Counted from the first letter of the stretch, positions 11,688 to 26,300 are shown. The stretch: DNA of 64,000 bases from Nemopilema nomurai (GCA_003864495.1 ML133498.1:271418-335417), one strand, 5' to 3'. Numbers and translations: made by a program. The notes: generated by a model not told the origin, from the sequence alone.

Positions 11688-14600
11688 GCTTGGAGCTCTA
11701 ACCTTTTTTTCGTTTTTTCCCCGTTTCGTCCTAACCTCGTTTTCATGCTAGCCTCGTTTTGATGCTTAATCCCTAGCCTCATTTTTGTACTAACCTCTTT
11801 TTCATGTTAACCTCGTTTTGGTGCTGAACGCCCTAGCCTCGTTTTTCTCCTAGCCTCGTTTCCATGCTAGCCTCGTTTTGGTTCTAAAGCCCTAGCCTAG
11901 TTTTTCTCCTAGCCTTGTTTCCATGCTAGCCTCGTTTTCGTCCTTGCCTCGTTTTCGTCCTCCTCGTTTCCATGCTAGCCTCGTTTTGGTGCTAGAGCCC
12001 AAGCCTCGTTTTCGTCCTAGCCTCATTTCCATGCTAAACCCGTTTAGTTACTAAAAGCCCTAGCCTCGTCTTCGTCCTAGCCTTCTTTCTATGCTTCCTA
12101 GCGTTGTTTCCATGCAAGCCTCAACTTTGTGCTAGCCTTGTTTTTGTGCTAAAAGCCATAGCCTCGTTTTCGTCCAAGACTTGTTTCCATTTTAGCCTCG
12201 TTTTTTTCCTAGCCTCGTTTTGATGCTTAAAGCCCTAGCATCATTTTCGTCCTAACCTCGTTTTCATGCTAGCCTCGTTTTGGTGTTTAAAGCTCTAGCC
12301 TCATTTTCGTCCTAACCTCGTTTCCATGCTAGCCTTTTTTTGGTGCTGAACGCCCTAGCCTCGTTTTCGTCCTAGCCTCGTTTTCGTCCTAGCCTCGTTT
12401 CCATGCTAGCCTCGTTTTGGTGCTAAAAGAAACAGCCTCATTTTCGTTTTAACCTCGTATTAGTCCTAGCCTCGTTTCCATGCTAGCCTCGACTTGGTGC
12501 TTAAAACCCACTCTCGTTTTCGTTGTAGCCTCGTTTTGTCCTAGCCTCGTTTCCATGCTAGCCTCGTTTTGATGCTTAATGCCCTAGCCTCATTTTCCTT
12601 CTAATCTCGTTTTCATGCAAGCCTTGTTTTGGTGCTTAAAGCTCCAGCCTCATTTTCGTCCTAACCTCGTTTCCATGCTAGCCTTGTTTTGGTGCTGAAC
12701 GCCCTAGCCTCGTTTTCGTCCTAGACTCGTTTCCATGCTAGTCTCGTTTTGGTGCTAGCCTTGTTTTGATGCCTAAAACCCTAGCCTCATTTTCGTCCTA
12801 ACCTCGTTTTCATGCTAGCCTCGTTTTGATGCTTACTCCCTAGCCTCATTTTTGTACTAACCTCTTTTTCATGCTAACCTCGTTTTGGTGCTGAACGCCC
12901 TAGCCTCGTTTTTGTCCTAGCCTCGTTTCCATGCTAGCCTCGTTTTGGTTCTAAAGCCCTAGCCTAGTTTTCCTCCTAGCCTTGTTTCCATGCCAGCCTC
13001 GTTTTCGTCCTTGCCTCGTTTTCGTCCTATCCTCGTTTCCATGCTAGCCTCGTATTGGTGCTAGAGCCCTAGCCTCGTTTTCGTTCTAGCCTCATTTCCA
13101 TGCTAGTCTCGTTTAGTTACTAAAAGCCCTAGCCTCGTCTTCGTCCTAGCCTTGTTAACATGCTTCCTAGCGTTGTTTCCATGCAAGCCTCAACTTTGTG
13201 CTAGCCTTGTTTTTGTGCTAAAAGCCATAGCCTCGTTTTCGTCCAAGACTTGTTTCCATTTTAGCCTCGTTTTGTTCCTAGCCTCGTTTTCATGCTTAAA
13301 GCCCTAGCATCATTTTCGTCCTAACCTCGTTTTCATGCTAGCCTCGTTTTGGTGCTGAACCCCTAGCCTCGTTTTCGTTCTAAAGCCCTAGCCTCAATTT
13401 CGTTCTAACCTCGTTTTCATGCTAGCCTTGTTTTGGTGCTAAAAGAAACAGCCTCATTTTCGTTTTAACCTCGTATTAGTCCTAGCCTCGTTTCCAAACT
13501 AGCCTCGATTTGGTGCTTAAAACCCACTCTCGTTTTCGTTATAGCCTCGTTTTGTCCTAGCCTCGTTTCCATGCCAGCCTCGTTTTGGTTTTAAACCCCT
13601 AGCCTCGTTTCCCTCTTAGCCTTGTTTTCTTGCTGGCCTTGTTTTGATGCTTAAAGCCCTAGCCTCATTTTTGTCCTAACCTCGTTTTCATGCTAGCCTC
13701 GTTTTGGTGCTGAACGCCCTAGCCTCGTTTTCGTCCTAGCCTCGTTTCCATGCTAGCCTCGTTTTGGTTCTAAAGCCCTAGCCTCGTATTCCTCCTAGCC
13801 TTGTTTCCATGCTAGCCTCGTTTTTGTCCTTGCCTCTTTTTTGTCCTAGCCTCGTTTCCATGCTAGCCTCGATATGGTGCTAAAAGAAACAGCCTCCTTT
13901 TCGTTTTAACCTCGTATTTGTCCTAGCCTCGTTTCCATGCTAGCCTCGACTTGGTGCTTAAAACCCACTCTCGTTTTCGTTGTAGCCTCGTTTTGTCCTA
14001 GCCTCGTTTCCATGCTAGCCTTGTTTTGATGCTTAAAGCTCTAGCCTCATTATCGTCCTAACCTCGTTTCCATGCTAGCCTTGTTTTGGTGCTGAACGCC
14101 CTAGCCTCGTTTTCGTCCTAGACTCGTTTCCATGCTAGCCTCGTTTTGGTGCCAGCCTCGTTTTGATGCTTAAAACCCTAGCCTCATTTTCGTCCTAACC
14201 TCGTTTTCATGCTAGCTTTCTTTTGGTGCTGAAAGCTCTAGCCTCGTTTATGTCCTATACTCGTTTCCATGCTAGCCTCGTTTTGATGCTTAGTCCCTAG
14301 CCTCAATTTTTGTCCTAACCTCGTTTTCATGCTATCCTCGTTTTGATGCAAAAAGCCCTAGCCTTGTTTTCGTTTAAGCTTCGTTTTCGTCCTAGTCTCG
14401 TTTCCATGCTAGCCTCGATTTGGTGCTTAAAGCCCTAACCTTTTTTTCGTTTTTGCTCCGTTTCGGCATAGTCTCATTTCCATGCTAGCCTCAATTTGTT
14501 GCTAAAAGCCCTAGGCTCAATTTCTATTTAGCCTCGATTTCCTCCTTGCCTCGTTTCCATGCTAGTCTCGTTTAGTTGCTAAAAGCCCTAGCCTCATTTT

Positions 14601-17600
14601 AGTCCTAGCCTTGTTTCCATGCTAGCCTCGTTTTGGTGCTAGCCTCGTTTTGATGCTTAAAGCCCTAGCCTCATTTTTGGTCTAACCTCGTTTCGATGCT
14701 AGCCTCGTTTTGGTGCTAGAGCACTAGCCTCGTTTTCGTCCTAGCTTCGTTTAAATTCTATCCTCGTTTTGGTGCAAAAAGCCCTAGCCTTGTTTTCGTT
14801 TAAGCCTCTATTTCGTCCTAGTCTCGTTTCCATGCTAGCCTCGATTTGGTGCTTGAAGCTCTAACCTTTTTTTCGTTTTTTCCCCGTTTCGTCCTTGCCT
14901 CGTTACCATGCTAGTCTCGTTTAGTTGCTAAAAGCCCTAGCCTCATTTTAGTCCTAGCCTCGTTTCCATGCCAGCCTCGTTTTGGTGCTAGCCTCGTTTT
15001 GATGCTTAAAGCACTAGCATCATTTTTGTCCTAACCTCGTTTTCATGCTAACCTTGTTTTGGTGCTGAAAGCTCTAGTCTCGTTTATGTCCTATACTCGT
15101 TTCCATGCTAGCCTCGTTTTTGTGTTGAACGCCCTAGCCTCGTTTTCGTCCTAGCCTCGTTCCAATGCAAGCCTCGTTTTGGTTCTAAAGTTCTAGCATC
15201 GTTTTTCTCCTAGCCTCATTTTGGTGCTAGAGCCCTAGCCTTGTTTCCATGCTAGCCTCGTTTTCATGCTAGCCTCGTTTTGATGCTTAAAGCCCTAGCT
15301 TAATTTTTGTCCTAACCTCGTTTTCATGCTAGCCTTGTTTTGATGCTTAATCCCTAGCCTCATTTTTGTCCTAACCTCGTTCCGATGCAAGCCTCGTTTT
15401 GGTTCTAAAGTTCTAACCTCGTTTTCCTCCTAGCCTTGTTTCATGGCTAGCCTCGTTTTCGTCCTTGTCTCCTTTTCATCCTAGCCTTGTTTCCATGCTA
15501 GCCTTGTTTTCGTTCTTGCCTCGTTTTCGTCCTAGCCTCGTTTTCATGCTAGCCTCGTTTGGGTGCTAGAGCCCTAGCCTCGTTTTCGTCCCAGCTTTGT
15601 TTCAATTCTATTTTCGTTTTGGTGCTAATAGACACAGCCTCGTTTTCGTTTCAACCTCGTATTTGTCATAGTCTCGTTTCCATGCTAGCCTCAATTTGTT
15701 GCTAAAAGCCCTAGCCTCAATTTCGTTTTAGCCTCGATTTCGTCCTTGCCTCGTTTCCATGCTAGTTTCGTTTAGTTGCTAAAAGCTCTAGCATACTTTT
15801 CGTCCTAACCTCGTTTTCATGCTAGCCTTGTTTTGATGCTTAATCCCTAGCCTCATTTCTTGCCCTAACCTTGTTTTTATGCTAACCTCGTTTTGGTGCT
15901 GAAAGCCCTAGCCTCGTTTTCGTCCTTGCCTCATTTCCATGCTAGTCTCGTTTAGTTACTAAAAGCCCTAGCCTCGTCTTCGTCCTAGCCTTGTTTCCAT
16001 GCTTCCTAGCGTTGTTTTCATTCAAGCCTCAACTTTGTGTTAGCCTTGTTTTTGTGCTAAAAGCCATAGCCTCGTTTTCGTCCAAGACTTGTTTTCATTT
16101 TAGCCTCGTTTTGTTCCTAGCCTTGTTTTGTTCCTAGCCTTGTTTTTGTGCTAAAAGCCATAGCCTCGTTTTCGTCCTACCTTCGATTCTATGCAAGCAT
16201 CATTTTGGTGCTAAAGCCCTAGCCTCGTTTTCTTCCTAGTCTCGTTTCCATGCTAGCAGTGTTTTGGTGCTAAAAGCCCTAGCCTCGTTTTCGTCCAAGA
16301 CTCGTTTCCATTTTAGCCTCGTTTTGTTCCTAGCCTCGTTTTGATGCTTAAAGCCCTAGCCTTATTTTTGTCCTAAACTCGTTTTCATGCTAGCCTTGTT
16401 TTGGTGCTGAAAGCTCTAGTCTCGTTTATGTCCTATACTCGTTTCCATGCAAGCCTCGTTTTGGTGTTGAACGTCCTAGCCTCGTTTTCGTCCTAGCCTC
16501 GTTCCAATGCAAGCCTCGTTTTCCTCCTAGCCTCATTTTGGTGCTAGAGCCCTAGCCTTGTTTCCATGCTAGCCTCGTTTTCATGCTAGCCTCGTTTTGA
16601 TGCTTAAAGCCCTAGCTTCATTTTGGTCCTAACCTCGTTTTCATGCTAGGTTTGTTTTGATGCTTAATCCCTAGCCTCATTTTTTCCTAACGTTGTTTTC
16701 ATGCTAACCTCGTTTTGGTGCTGAGCGCCCTAGCCTCGTTTTCGTCCTAGCCTCGTTCCCATGCAAGCCTCGTTTTGGTTCTAAAGTTCTAGCCTCGTTT
16801 TCCTCCTAGCCTTGTTTCCATGCTAGCCTCGTTTTCGTCCTTGTCTCCTTTTCATCCTAGCCTTGTTTCCATGCTAGCCTCGTTTTCGTTCTTGCCTCGT
16901 ATTTGTCATAGTCTCGTTTCCATGCTAGCCTCAATTTGTTGCTAAAAGCCCTAGCCTCAATTTCGTTTTAGCCTCGATTTCGTCCTTGCCTCGTTTCCAT
17001 GCTAGTTTCGTTTAGCTGCTAAAAGCTCTAGCATCATTTTCTTCCTAACCTCGTTTTCATGCTAGCCTCGTTTTGGTGCTCAACCTCTAGCCTCGTTTTC
17101 GTTCTAGCCTCGTTTCCATGCAAGCCTCGTTTTGGTTCTAAAGCCCTAGCCTCATTTTCGTTCTAACCTCGTTTCCATGCTAGCCTTGTTTTGATGCTTA
17201 ATCCCTAGCCTCATTTTTGTCCTAACCTCGTTTTCATGCTAACTTCAATTTGGTGCTGAGCGCCCTAGCCTCGTTTTCGTCCTAGCCTCGTTCCCATGCA
17301 AGCCTCGTTTCGGTTCTAAAAGTTCTAGCCTCGTTTTCCTCCTAGCCTTGTTTCCATGCAAGCCTCGTTTTCGTCCTAGTCTCCTTTTCATCCTAGCCTT
17401 GTTTTCGTTTAAGCCTCGTTTTCGTCCTTGTTTCGTTTCCATGCTAGCTTCGATTTGGTTCTTAAAGCCCTAACGTTTTTTTCGTTTTTGCTCCGTTTCG
17501 GCATAGTCTCGTTTCCATGCTAGCCTCAATTTGTTGCTAAAAGCCCTAGCCTCAATTTCTATTTAGCCTCGATTTCATCCTTGCCTCGTTTCCATGCTAG

Positions 17601-18328
17601 TCTCGTTTAGTTGCTAAAAGCCCTAGCCTCATTTTTGTCCTAGCCTCGTTTCCATGCTAGCCTCGTTTTGGTGCTAGCCTCGTTTTGATGCTTAAAGCCC
17701 TAGCCTCATTTTTGTTCTAACCTCGTTTCCATGCTAGCCTCGTTTTGGTGCTAGAGCTCTAGCCTCGTTTTCGTCCTAGCTTCGTTTCAAGTCTATCTTC
17801 GTTTTTGTGCTAAAAGACACAGCCTCGTTTTCGTTTCTGCTCCGTTTCGGCATAGTCTCGTTTCCATGCTAGCCTCAATTTGTTGCTAAAAGCCCTAGCC
17901 TCAATTTCTATTTAGCCTCGATTTCGTCCCTTGCCTCGTTTCCATGCTAGTCTCGCTTAGTTGCTAAAAGCCCTAGCCTCATTTTTTTCCTAGCCTCGTT
18001 TCGATGCTAGCCTCGTTTTGGTGCTAGCCTCGTTTTGATGCTTAAAGCCCTAGCCTCATTTTTGGTCTAACCTCGTTTCGATGCTAGCCTCGTTTTGGTG
18101 CTAGAGCCCTAGCCTCGTTTTCATCCTAGCCTTATTTCCATGCTAGCCTCGTTTTCGTTCTAGCCTCGTTTCCATGCTAGCCTTGTTTTGGTGCTAGAGC
18201 ACTAGCCTCATTTTCGTCCAAGCTTCGTTTAAATTCTATCCTCGTTTTGGTGCAAAAAGCCCTAGCCTTGTTTTCGTTTAAGCCTCGTTTTCGTCCTAGT
18301 CTCGTTTCCATGCTAGCCTCGATTTGGT
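11688..18328. repeat. Long HOR unit L2 (6,641 bp)
   Basis: This is a near-exact copy of L1 at an offset of 11,674 bp. Visible differences are small, for example 'cgtccttgcc' near 15920 where L1 has 'cgtcttgcc', and 'ccttgtttccatgc' near 15990 where L1 has 'ccttgttcatgc'. The diverged internal tail motif is at 14851, which splits the unit into parts of about 3,163 and 3,478 bp. The 349-bp internal duplication is at 17491 and 17840. No gene is visible. A 65-codon minus-strand frame (17245-17442) simply repeats the one in L1. Confidence 0.9.
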
Positions 18329-21300
18329 GCTTGGAGCTCTAACCTTTTTTTCGTTTTTTCCCCGTTTCGTCCTAACCTCGTTTTCATGCTAGCCTCGTTT
18401 TGATGCTTAATCCCTAGCCTCATTTTTGTACTAACCTCTTTTTCATGTTAACCTCGTTTTGGTGCTGAACGCCCTAGCCTCGTTTTTCTCCTAGCCTCGT
18501 TTCCATGCTAGCCTCGTTTTGGTTCTAAAGCCCTAGCCTAGTTTTTCTCCTAGCCTTGTTTCCATGCTAGCCTCGTTTTCGTCCTTGCCTCGTTTTCGTC
18601 CTCGCCTCGTTTCCATGCTAGCCTCGTTTTGGTGCTAGAGCCCAAGCCTCGTTTTCGACCTAGCCTCATTTCCATGCTAAACTCGTTTAGTTACTAAAAG
18701 CCCTAGCCTCGTCTTCGTCCTAGCCTTCTTTCTATGCTTCCTAGCGTTGTTTCCATGCAAGCCTCAACTTTGTGCTAGCCTTGTTTTTGTGCTAAAAGCC
18801 AGAGCCTTGTTTTCGTCCAAGACTTGTTTCCATTTTAGCCTCGTTTTTTTCCTAGCCTCGTTTTGATGCTTAAAGCCCTAGCATCATTTTCGTCCTAACC
18901 TCGTTTTCATGCTAGCCTCGTTTTGGTGTTTAAAGCTCTAGCCTCATTTTCGTCCTAACCTCGTTTCCATGCTAGCCTTTTTTTGGTGCTGAACGCCCTA
19001 GCCTCGTTTTCGTCCTAGCCTCGTTTCCATGCTAGCCTCGTTTTGGTTCTAAAGCCCTAGCCTCGTTTTCCTCCTAGCCTTGTTTCCATGCTAGCCTCGT
19101 TTTCGTCCTTGCCTCGTTTTCGTCCTAGCCTCGTTTCCATGCTAGCCTCGTTTTGGTGCTAAAAGAAACAGCCTCATTTTCGTTTTAACCTCGTATTAGT
19201 CCTAGCCTCGTTTCCATGCTAGCCTCGACTTGGTGCTTAAAACCCACTCTCGTTTTCGTTGTAGCCTCGTTTTGTCCTAGCCTCGTTTCCATGCTAGCCT
19301 CGTTTTGATGCTTAATGCCCTAGCCTCATTTTCCTTCTAATCTCGTTTTCATGCAAGCCTTGTTTTGGTGCTTAAAGCTCCAGCCTCATTTTCGTCCTAA
19401 CCTCGTTTCCATGCTAGCCTTGTTTTGGTGCTGAACGCCCTAGCCTCGTTTTCGTCCTAGACTCGTTTCCATGCTAGCCTCGTTTTGGTGCTAGCCTTGT
19501 TTTGATGCTTAATCCCTAGCCTCATTTTTGTACTAACCTCTTTTTCATGCTAACCTCGTTTTGGTGCTGAACGCCCTAGCCTCGTTTTTGTCCTAGCCTC
19601 GTTTCCATGCTAGCCTCGTTTTGGTTCTAAAGCCCTAGCCTAGTTTTCCTCCTAGCCTTGTTTCCATGCCAGCCTCGTTTTCGTCCTTGCCTCGTTTTCG
19701 TCCTATCCTCGTTTCCATGCTAGCCTCGTATTGGTGCTAGAGCCCTAGCCTCGTTTTCGTTCTAGCCTCATTTCCATGCTAGTCTCGTTTAGTTACTAAA
19801 AGCCCTAGCCTCGTCTTCGTCCTAGCCTTGTTAACATGCTTCCTAGCGTTGTTTCCATGCAAGCCTCAACTTTGTGCTAGCCTTGTTTTTGTGCTAAAAG
19901 CCATAGCCTCGTTTTCGTCCAAGACTTGTTTCCATTTTAGCCTCGTTTTGTTCCTAGCCTCGTTTTCATGCTTAAAGCCCTAGCATCATTTTCGTCCTAA
20001 CCTCGTTTTCATGCTAGCCTCGTTTTGGTGCTGAACCCCTAGCCTCGTTTTCGTTCTAAAGCCCTAGCCTCAATTTCGTTCTAACCTCGTTTTCATGCTA
20101 GCCTTGTTTTGGTGCTTAAAGCTCTAGCCTCATTTTCGTCCTAACTTCATTTCCATGCTAGCCTTGTTTTGGTGCTGAACGCCCTAGCCTCGTTTTTGTC
20201 CTAGCCTCGTTTCTATGCTAGCCTCGTTTTGGTTCTAAAGCCCTAGCCTCGTTTTCCTCCTAGCCTTGTTTCCATGCTAGCCTCGTTTCCGTCCTTGCCT
20301 CGTTTTCGTCCTAGCCTCGTTACCATGCTAGCCTCGTTTTGGTGCTAAAAGAAACAGCCTCATTTTCGTTTTAACCTCGTATTAGTCCTAGCCTCGTTTC
20401 CAAACTAGCCTCGATTTGGTGCTTAAAACCCACTCTCGTTTTCGTTATAGCCTCGTTTTGTCCTAGCCTCGTTTCCATGCCAGCCTCGTTTTGGTTTTAA
20501 ACCCCTAGCCTCGTTTCCCTCTTAGCCTTGTTTTCTTGCTGGCTTTGTTTTGATGCTTAAAGCCCTAGCCTCATTTTTGTCCTAACCTCGTTTTCATGCT
20601 AGCCTCGTTTTGGTGCTGAACGCCCTAGCCTCGTTTTCGTCCTAGCCTCGTTTCCATGCTAGCCTCGTTTTGGTTCTAAAGCCCTAGCCTCGTATTCCTC
20701 CTAGCCTTGTTTCCATGCTAGCCTCGTTTTTGTCCTTGCCTCTTTTTTGTCCTAGCCTCGTTTCCATGCTAGCCTCGATGGTGCTAAAAGAAACAGCCTC
20801 CTTTTCGTTTTAACCTCGTATTTGTCCTAGCCTCGTTTCCATGCTAGCCTCGACTTGGTGCTTAAAACCCACTCTCGTTTTCGTTGTAGCCTCGTTTTGT
20901 CCTAGCCTCGTTTCCATGCTAGCCTTGTTTTGATGCTTAAAGCTCTAGCCTCATTATCGTCCTAACCTCGTTTCCATGCTAGCCTTGTTTTGGTGCTGAA
21001 CGCCCTAGCCTCGTTTTCGTCCTAGACTCGTTTCCATGCTAGCCTCGTTTTGGTGCCAGCCTCGTTTTGATGCTTAAAACCCTAGCCTCATTTTCGTCCT
21101 AACCTCGTTTTCATGCTAGCTTTGTTTTGGTGCTGAAAGCTCTAGCCTCGTTTTGTCCTATACTCGTTTCCATGCTAGCCTCGTTTTGATGCTTAGTCCC
21201 TAGCCTCAATTTTTGTCCTAACCTCGTTTTCATGCTATCCTCGTTTTGATGCAAAAAGCCCTAGCCTTGTTTTCGTTTAAGCTTCGTTTTCGTCCTAGTC

Positions 21301-23364
21301 TCTTTTCCATGCTAGCCTCGATTTGGTGCTTAAAGCCCTAACCTTTTTTTCGTTTTTGCTCCGTTTCGGCATAGTCTCATTTCCATGCTAGCCTCAATTT
21401 GTTGCTAAAAGCCCTAGGCTCAATTTCTATTTAGCCTCGATTTCGTCCTTGCCTCGTTTCCATGCTAGTCTCGTTTAGTTGCTAAAAGCCCTAGCCTCAT
21501 TTTAGTCCTAGCCTTGTTTCCATGCTAGCCTCGTTTTGGTGCTAACCTCGTTTTGATGCTTAAAACCCTAGCCTTATTTTCGTCCTAACCTCATTTTCAT
21601 GTTAGCCTTGTTGTGGTGCTAAAAGCTCTAGTCTCGTTTATGTCCTATACTCGTTTCCATGCTAGCCTTGTTTTGGTGTTGAACGCCCTAGACTCATTTT
21701 CGTCCTAACCTCGTTCCCATGCAAGCCTTGATTTGGTTCTCAAGTTCTAGCCTCGTTTTCCTCCTAGCCTCATTTTGGTGCTAGAGCCCTAGCCTTATTT
21801 CCATGCTAGCCTCGTTTTCATGCTAGCCTCGTTTTGATGCTTAAAGCCCTAGCCTCATTTTTGTCCTAACCTCGTTTTCATGCTAGCCTTGTTTTGATGC
21901 TTAGTCCCTAGCCTCATTTTTTGTCCTAACCTCGTTTTCATGCTAACCTCGTTTTCGTCCTTGCCTCATTTCATGCTTGTCTCGTTTAGTTACTAAAAGC
22001 CCTAGCCTCATCTTCGTCCTATTCTTGTTAACATGCTTCCTAGCGTTGTTTCCATGCAAGCCTCAACTTTGTGCTAGCCTTGTTATTGTGCTAAAAGCCA
22101 TAGCCTCGTTTTCGTCCAAGACTTGTTTCCATTTTAGCCTCGTTTTGTTCCTAGCCTCGTTTTGATGCTTAAAGCCCTAGCATCATTTTCGTCCTAACCT
22201 CGTTTTCATGCTAGCCTCGTTTTGGTGCTGAACCCCTAGCCTCGTTTTCGTTCTAAAGCCCTAGCCTCAATTTCGTTCTAACCTCGTTTTCATGCTAGCC
22301 TTGTTTTGGTGCTTAAAGCTCTAGCCTCATTTTCGTCCTAACTTCATTTCCATGCTAGCCTTGTTTTGGTGCTGAACGCCCTAGCCTCGTTTTTGTCCTA
22401 GCCTCGTTTCCATGCTAGCCTCGTTTTGGTTCTAAAGCCCTAGCCTCGTTTTCCTCCTACCCTTGTTTCCATGCTAGCCTCGTTTCCGTCCTTGCCTCGT
22501 TTTCGTCCTAGCCTCGTTACCATGCTAGCCTCGTTTTGGTGCTAAAAGAAACAGCCTCATTTTCGTTTTAACCTCGTATTAGTCCTAGCCTCGTTTCCAA
22601 ACTAGCCTCGACTTGGTGCTTAAAACCCACTCTCGTTTTCGTTATAGCCTCGTTTTGTCCTAGCCTCGTTTCCATGCCAGCCTCGTTTTGGTTTTAAACC
22701 CCTAGCCTCGTTTCCCTCTTAGCCTTGTTTTCTTGCTAGCCTTGTTTTGATGCTTAAAGCCCTAGCCTCATTTTTGTCCTAACCTCGTTTTCATGCTAGC
22801 CTCGTTTTGGTGCTGAACGCCCTAGCCTCATTTTCGTCCTAGCCTCGTTTCCATGCTAGCCTCGTTTTGGTTCTAAAGCCCTAGCCTCGTATTCCTTCTA
22901 GCCTTGTTTCCATGCTAGCCTCGTTTTTGTCCTTGCCTCTTTTTCGTCCTAGCCTCGTTTCCATGCTAGCCTCGATTTGGTGCTAAAAGAAACAGCCTCC
23001 TTTTCGTTTTAACCTCGTATTTGTCCTAGCCTCGTTTCCATGCTAGCCTCGTTTTGGTGCTAGCCTCGTTTTGATGCTTAAAGCCCTAGCCTCATTTTTG
23101 GTCTAACCTCGTTTCGATGCTAGCCTCGTTTTGGTGCTAGAGCCCTAGCCTCGTTTTCATCCTAGCCTTATTTCCATGCTAGCCTCGTTTTCGTTCTAGC
23201 CTCGTTTCCATGCTAGCCTTGTTTTGGTGCTAGAGCACTAGCCTCATTTTCGTCCAAGCTTCGTTTAAATTCTATCCTCGTTTTGGTGCAAAAAGCCCTA
23301 GCCTTGTTTTCATTTAAGCCTTGTTTTCGTCCTAGTCTCGTTTCCATGCTAGCCTCGATTTGGT
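18329..23364. repeat. Short HOR unit S2 (5,036 bp)
   Basis: This is a near-identical copy of S1 at an offset of about 11,675 bp, sharing the rare 'agccagagccttg' variant (about 18800) and the block of about 230 bp (20111-20341). It is a full-length, apparently clean short unit and serves as the reference for deletions in S3 to S6. It lacks the 60-bp L insertion. The right part (about 23040-23364) is the tail shared with the long units. Confidence 0.9.
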
Positions 23365-26300
23365 GCTTGGAGCTCTAACCTTTTTTTCGTTTTTTCCCCG
23401 TTTCGTCCTAACCTCGTTTTCATGCTAGCCTCGTTTTGATGCTTAATCCCTAGCCTCATTTTTGTACTAACCTCTTTTTCATGTTAACCTCGTTTTGGTG
23501 CTGAACGCCCTAGCCTCGTTTTTCTCCTAGCCTCGTTTCCATGCTAGCCTCGTTTTGGTTCTAAAGCCCTAGCCTAGTTTTTCTCCTAGCCTTGTTTCCA
23601 TGCTAGCCTCGTTTTCGTCCTTGCCTCGTTTTCGTCCTCGCCTCGTTTCCATGCTAGCCTCGTTTTGGTGCTAGAGCCCAAGCCTCGTTTTCGTCCTAGC
23701 CTCATTTCCATGCTAAACCCGTTTAGTTACTAAAAGCCCTAGCCTCGTCTTCGTCCTAGCCTTCTTTCTATGCTTCCTAGCGTTGTTTCCATGCAAGCCT
23801 CAACTTTGTGCTAGCCTTGTTTTTGTGCTAAAAGCCATAGCCTCGTTTTCGTCCAAGACTTGTTTCCATTTTAGCCTCGTTTTTTCCTAGCCTCGTTTTG
23901 ATGCTTAAAGCCCTAGCATCATTTTCGTCCTAACCTCGTTTTCATGCTAGCCTCGTTTTGGTGTTTAAAGCTCTAGCCTCATTTTCGTCCTAACCTCGTT
24001 TCCATGCTAGCCTTTTTTTGGTGCTGAACGCCCTAGCCTCGTTTTCGTCCTAGCCTCGTTTCCATGCTAGCCTCGTTTTGGTTCTAAAGCCCTAGCCTCG
24101 TTTTCCTCCTAGCCTTGTTTCCATGCTAGCCTCGTTTTCGTCCTTGCCTCGTTTTCGTCCTAGCCTCGTTTCCATGCTAGCCTCGTTTTGGTGCTAAAAG
24201 AAACAGCCTCATTTTCGTTTTAACCTCGTATTAGTCCTAGCCTCGTTTCCATGCTAGCCTCGACTTGGTGCTTAAAACCCACTCTCGTTTTCGTTGTAGC
24301 CTCGTTTTGTCCTAGCCTCGTTTCCATGCTAGCCTCGTTTTGATGCTTAATGCCCTAGCCTCATTTTCCTTCTAATCTCGTTTTCATGCAAGCCTTGTTT
24401 TGGTGCTTAAAGCTCCAGCCTCATTTTCGTCCTAACCTCGTTTCCATGCTAGCCTTGTTTTGGTGCTGAACGCCCTAGCCTCGTTTTCGTCCTAGACTCG
24501 TTTCCATGCTAGTCTCGTTTTGGTGCTAGCCTTGTTTTGATGCCTAAAACCCTAGCCTCATTTTCGTCCTAACCTCGTTTTCATGCTAGCCTCGTTTTGA
24601 TGCTTACTCCCTAGCCTCATTTTTGTACTAACCTCTTTTTCATGCTAACCTCGTTTTGGTGCTGAACGCCCTAGCCTCGTTTTTGTCCTAGCCTCGTTTC
24701 CATGCTAGCCTCGTTTTGGTTCTAAAGCCCTAGCCTAGTTTTCCTCCTAGCCTTGTTTCCATGCCAGCCTCGTTTTCGTCCTTGCCTCGTTTTCGTCCTA
24801 TCCTCGTTTCCATGCTAGCCTCGTATTGGTGCTAGAGCCCTAGCCTCGTTTTCGTTCTAGCCTCATTTCCATGCTAGTCTCGTTTAGTTACTAAAAGCCC
24901 TAGCCTCGTCTTCGTCCTAGCCTTGTTAACATGCTTCCTAGCGTTGTTTCCATGCAAGCCTCAACTTTGTGCTAGCCTTGTTTTTGTGCTAAAAGCCATA
25001 GCCTCGTTTTCGTCCAAGACTTGTTTCCATTTTAGCCTCGTTTTGTTCCTAGCCTCGTTTTCATGCTTAAAGCCCTAGCATCATTTTCGTCCTAACCTCG
25101 TTTTCATGCTAGCCTCGTTTTGGTGCTGAACCCCTAGCCTCGTTTTCGTTCTAAAGCCCTAGCCTCAATTTCGTTCTAACCTCGTTTTCATGCTAGCCTT
25201 GTTTTGGTGCTAAAAGAAACAGCCTCATTTTCGTTTTAACCTCGTATTAGTCCTAGCCTCGTTTCCAAACTAGCCTCGATTTGGTGCTTAAAACCCACTC
25301 TCGTTTTCGTTATAGCCTCGTTTTGTCCTAGCCTCGTTTCCATGCCAGCCTCGTTTTGGTTTTAAACCCTAGCCTCGTTTCCCTCTTAGCCTTGTTTTCT
25401 TGCTGGCCTTGTTTTGATGCTTAAAGCCCTAGCCTCATTTTTGTCCTAACCTCGTTTTCATGCTAGCCTCGTTTTGGTGCTGAACGCCCTAGCCTCGTTT
25501 TCGTCCTAGCCTCGTTTCCATGCTAGCCTCGTTTTGGTTCTAAAGCCCTAGCCTCGTATTCCTCCTAGCCTTGTTTCCATGCTAGCCTCGTTTTTGTCCT
25601 TGCCTCTTTTTTGTCCTAGCCTCGTTTCCATGCTAGCCTCGATATGGTGCTAAAAGAAACAGCCTCCTTTTCGTTTTAACCTCGTATTTGTCCTAGCCTC
25701 GTTTCCATGCTAGCCTCGACTTGGTGCTTAAAACCCACTCTCGTTTTCGTTGTAGCCTCGTTTTGTCCTAGCCTCGTTTCCATGCTAGCCTTGTTTTGAT
25801 GCTTAAAGCTCTAGCCTCATTATCGTCCTAACCTCGTTTCCATGCTAGCCTTGTTTTGGTGCTGAACGCCCTAGCCTCGTTTTCGTCCTAGACTCGTTTC
25901 CATGCTAGCCTCGTTTTGGTGCCAGCCTCGTTTTGATGCTTAAAACCCTAGCCTCATTTTCGTCCTAACCTCGTTTTCATGCTAGCTTTCTTTTGGTGCT
26001 GAAAGCTCTAGCCTCGTTTATGTCCTATACTCGTTTCCATGCTAGCCTCGTTTTGATGCTTAGTCCCTAGCCTCAATTTTTGTCCTAACCTCGTTTTCAT
26101 GCTATCCTCGTTTTGATGCAAAAAGCCCTAGCCTTGTTTTCGTTTAAGCTTCGTTTTCGTCCTAGTCTCGTTTCCATGCTAGCCTCGATTTGGTGCTTAA
26201 AGCCCTAACCTTTTTTTCGTTTTTGCTCCGTTTCGGCATAGTCTCATTTCCATGCTAGCCTCAATTTGTTGCTAAAAGCCCTAGGCTCAATTTCTATTTA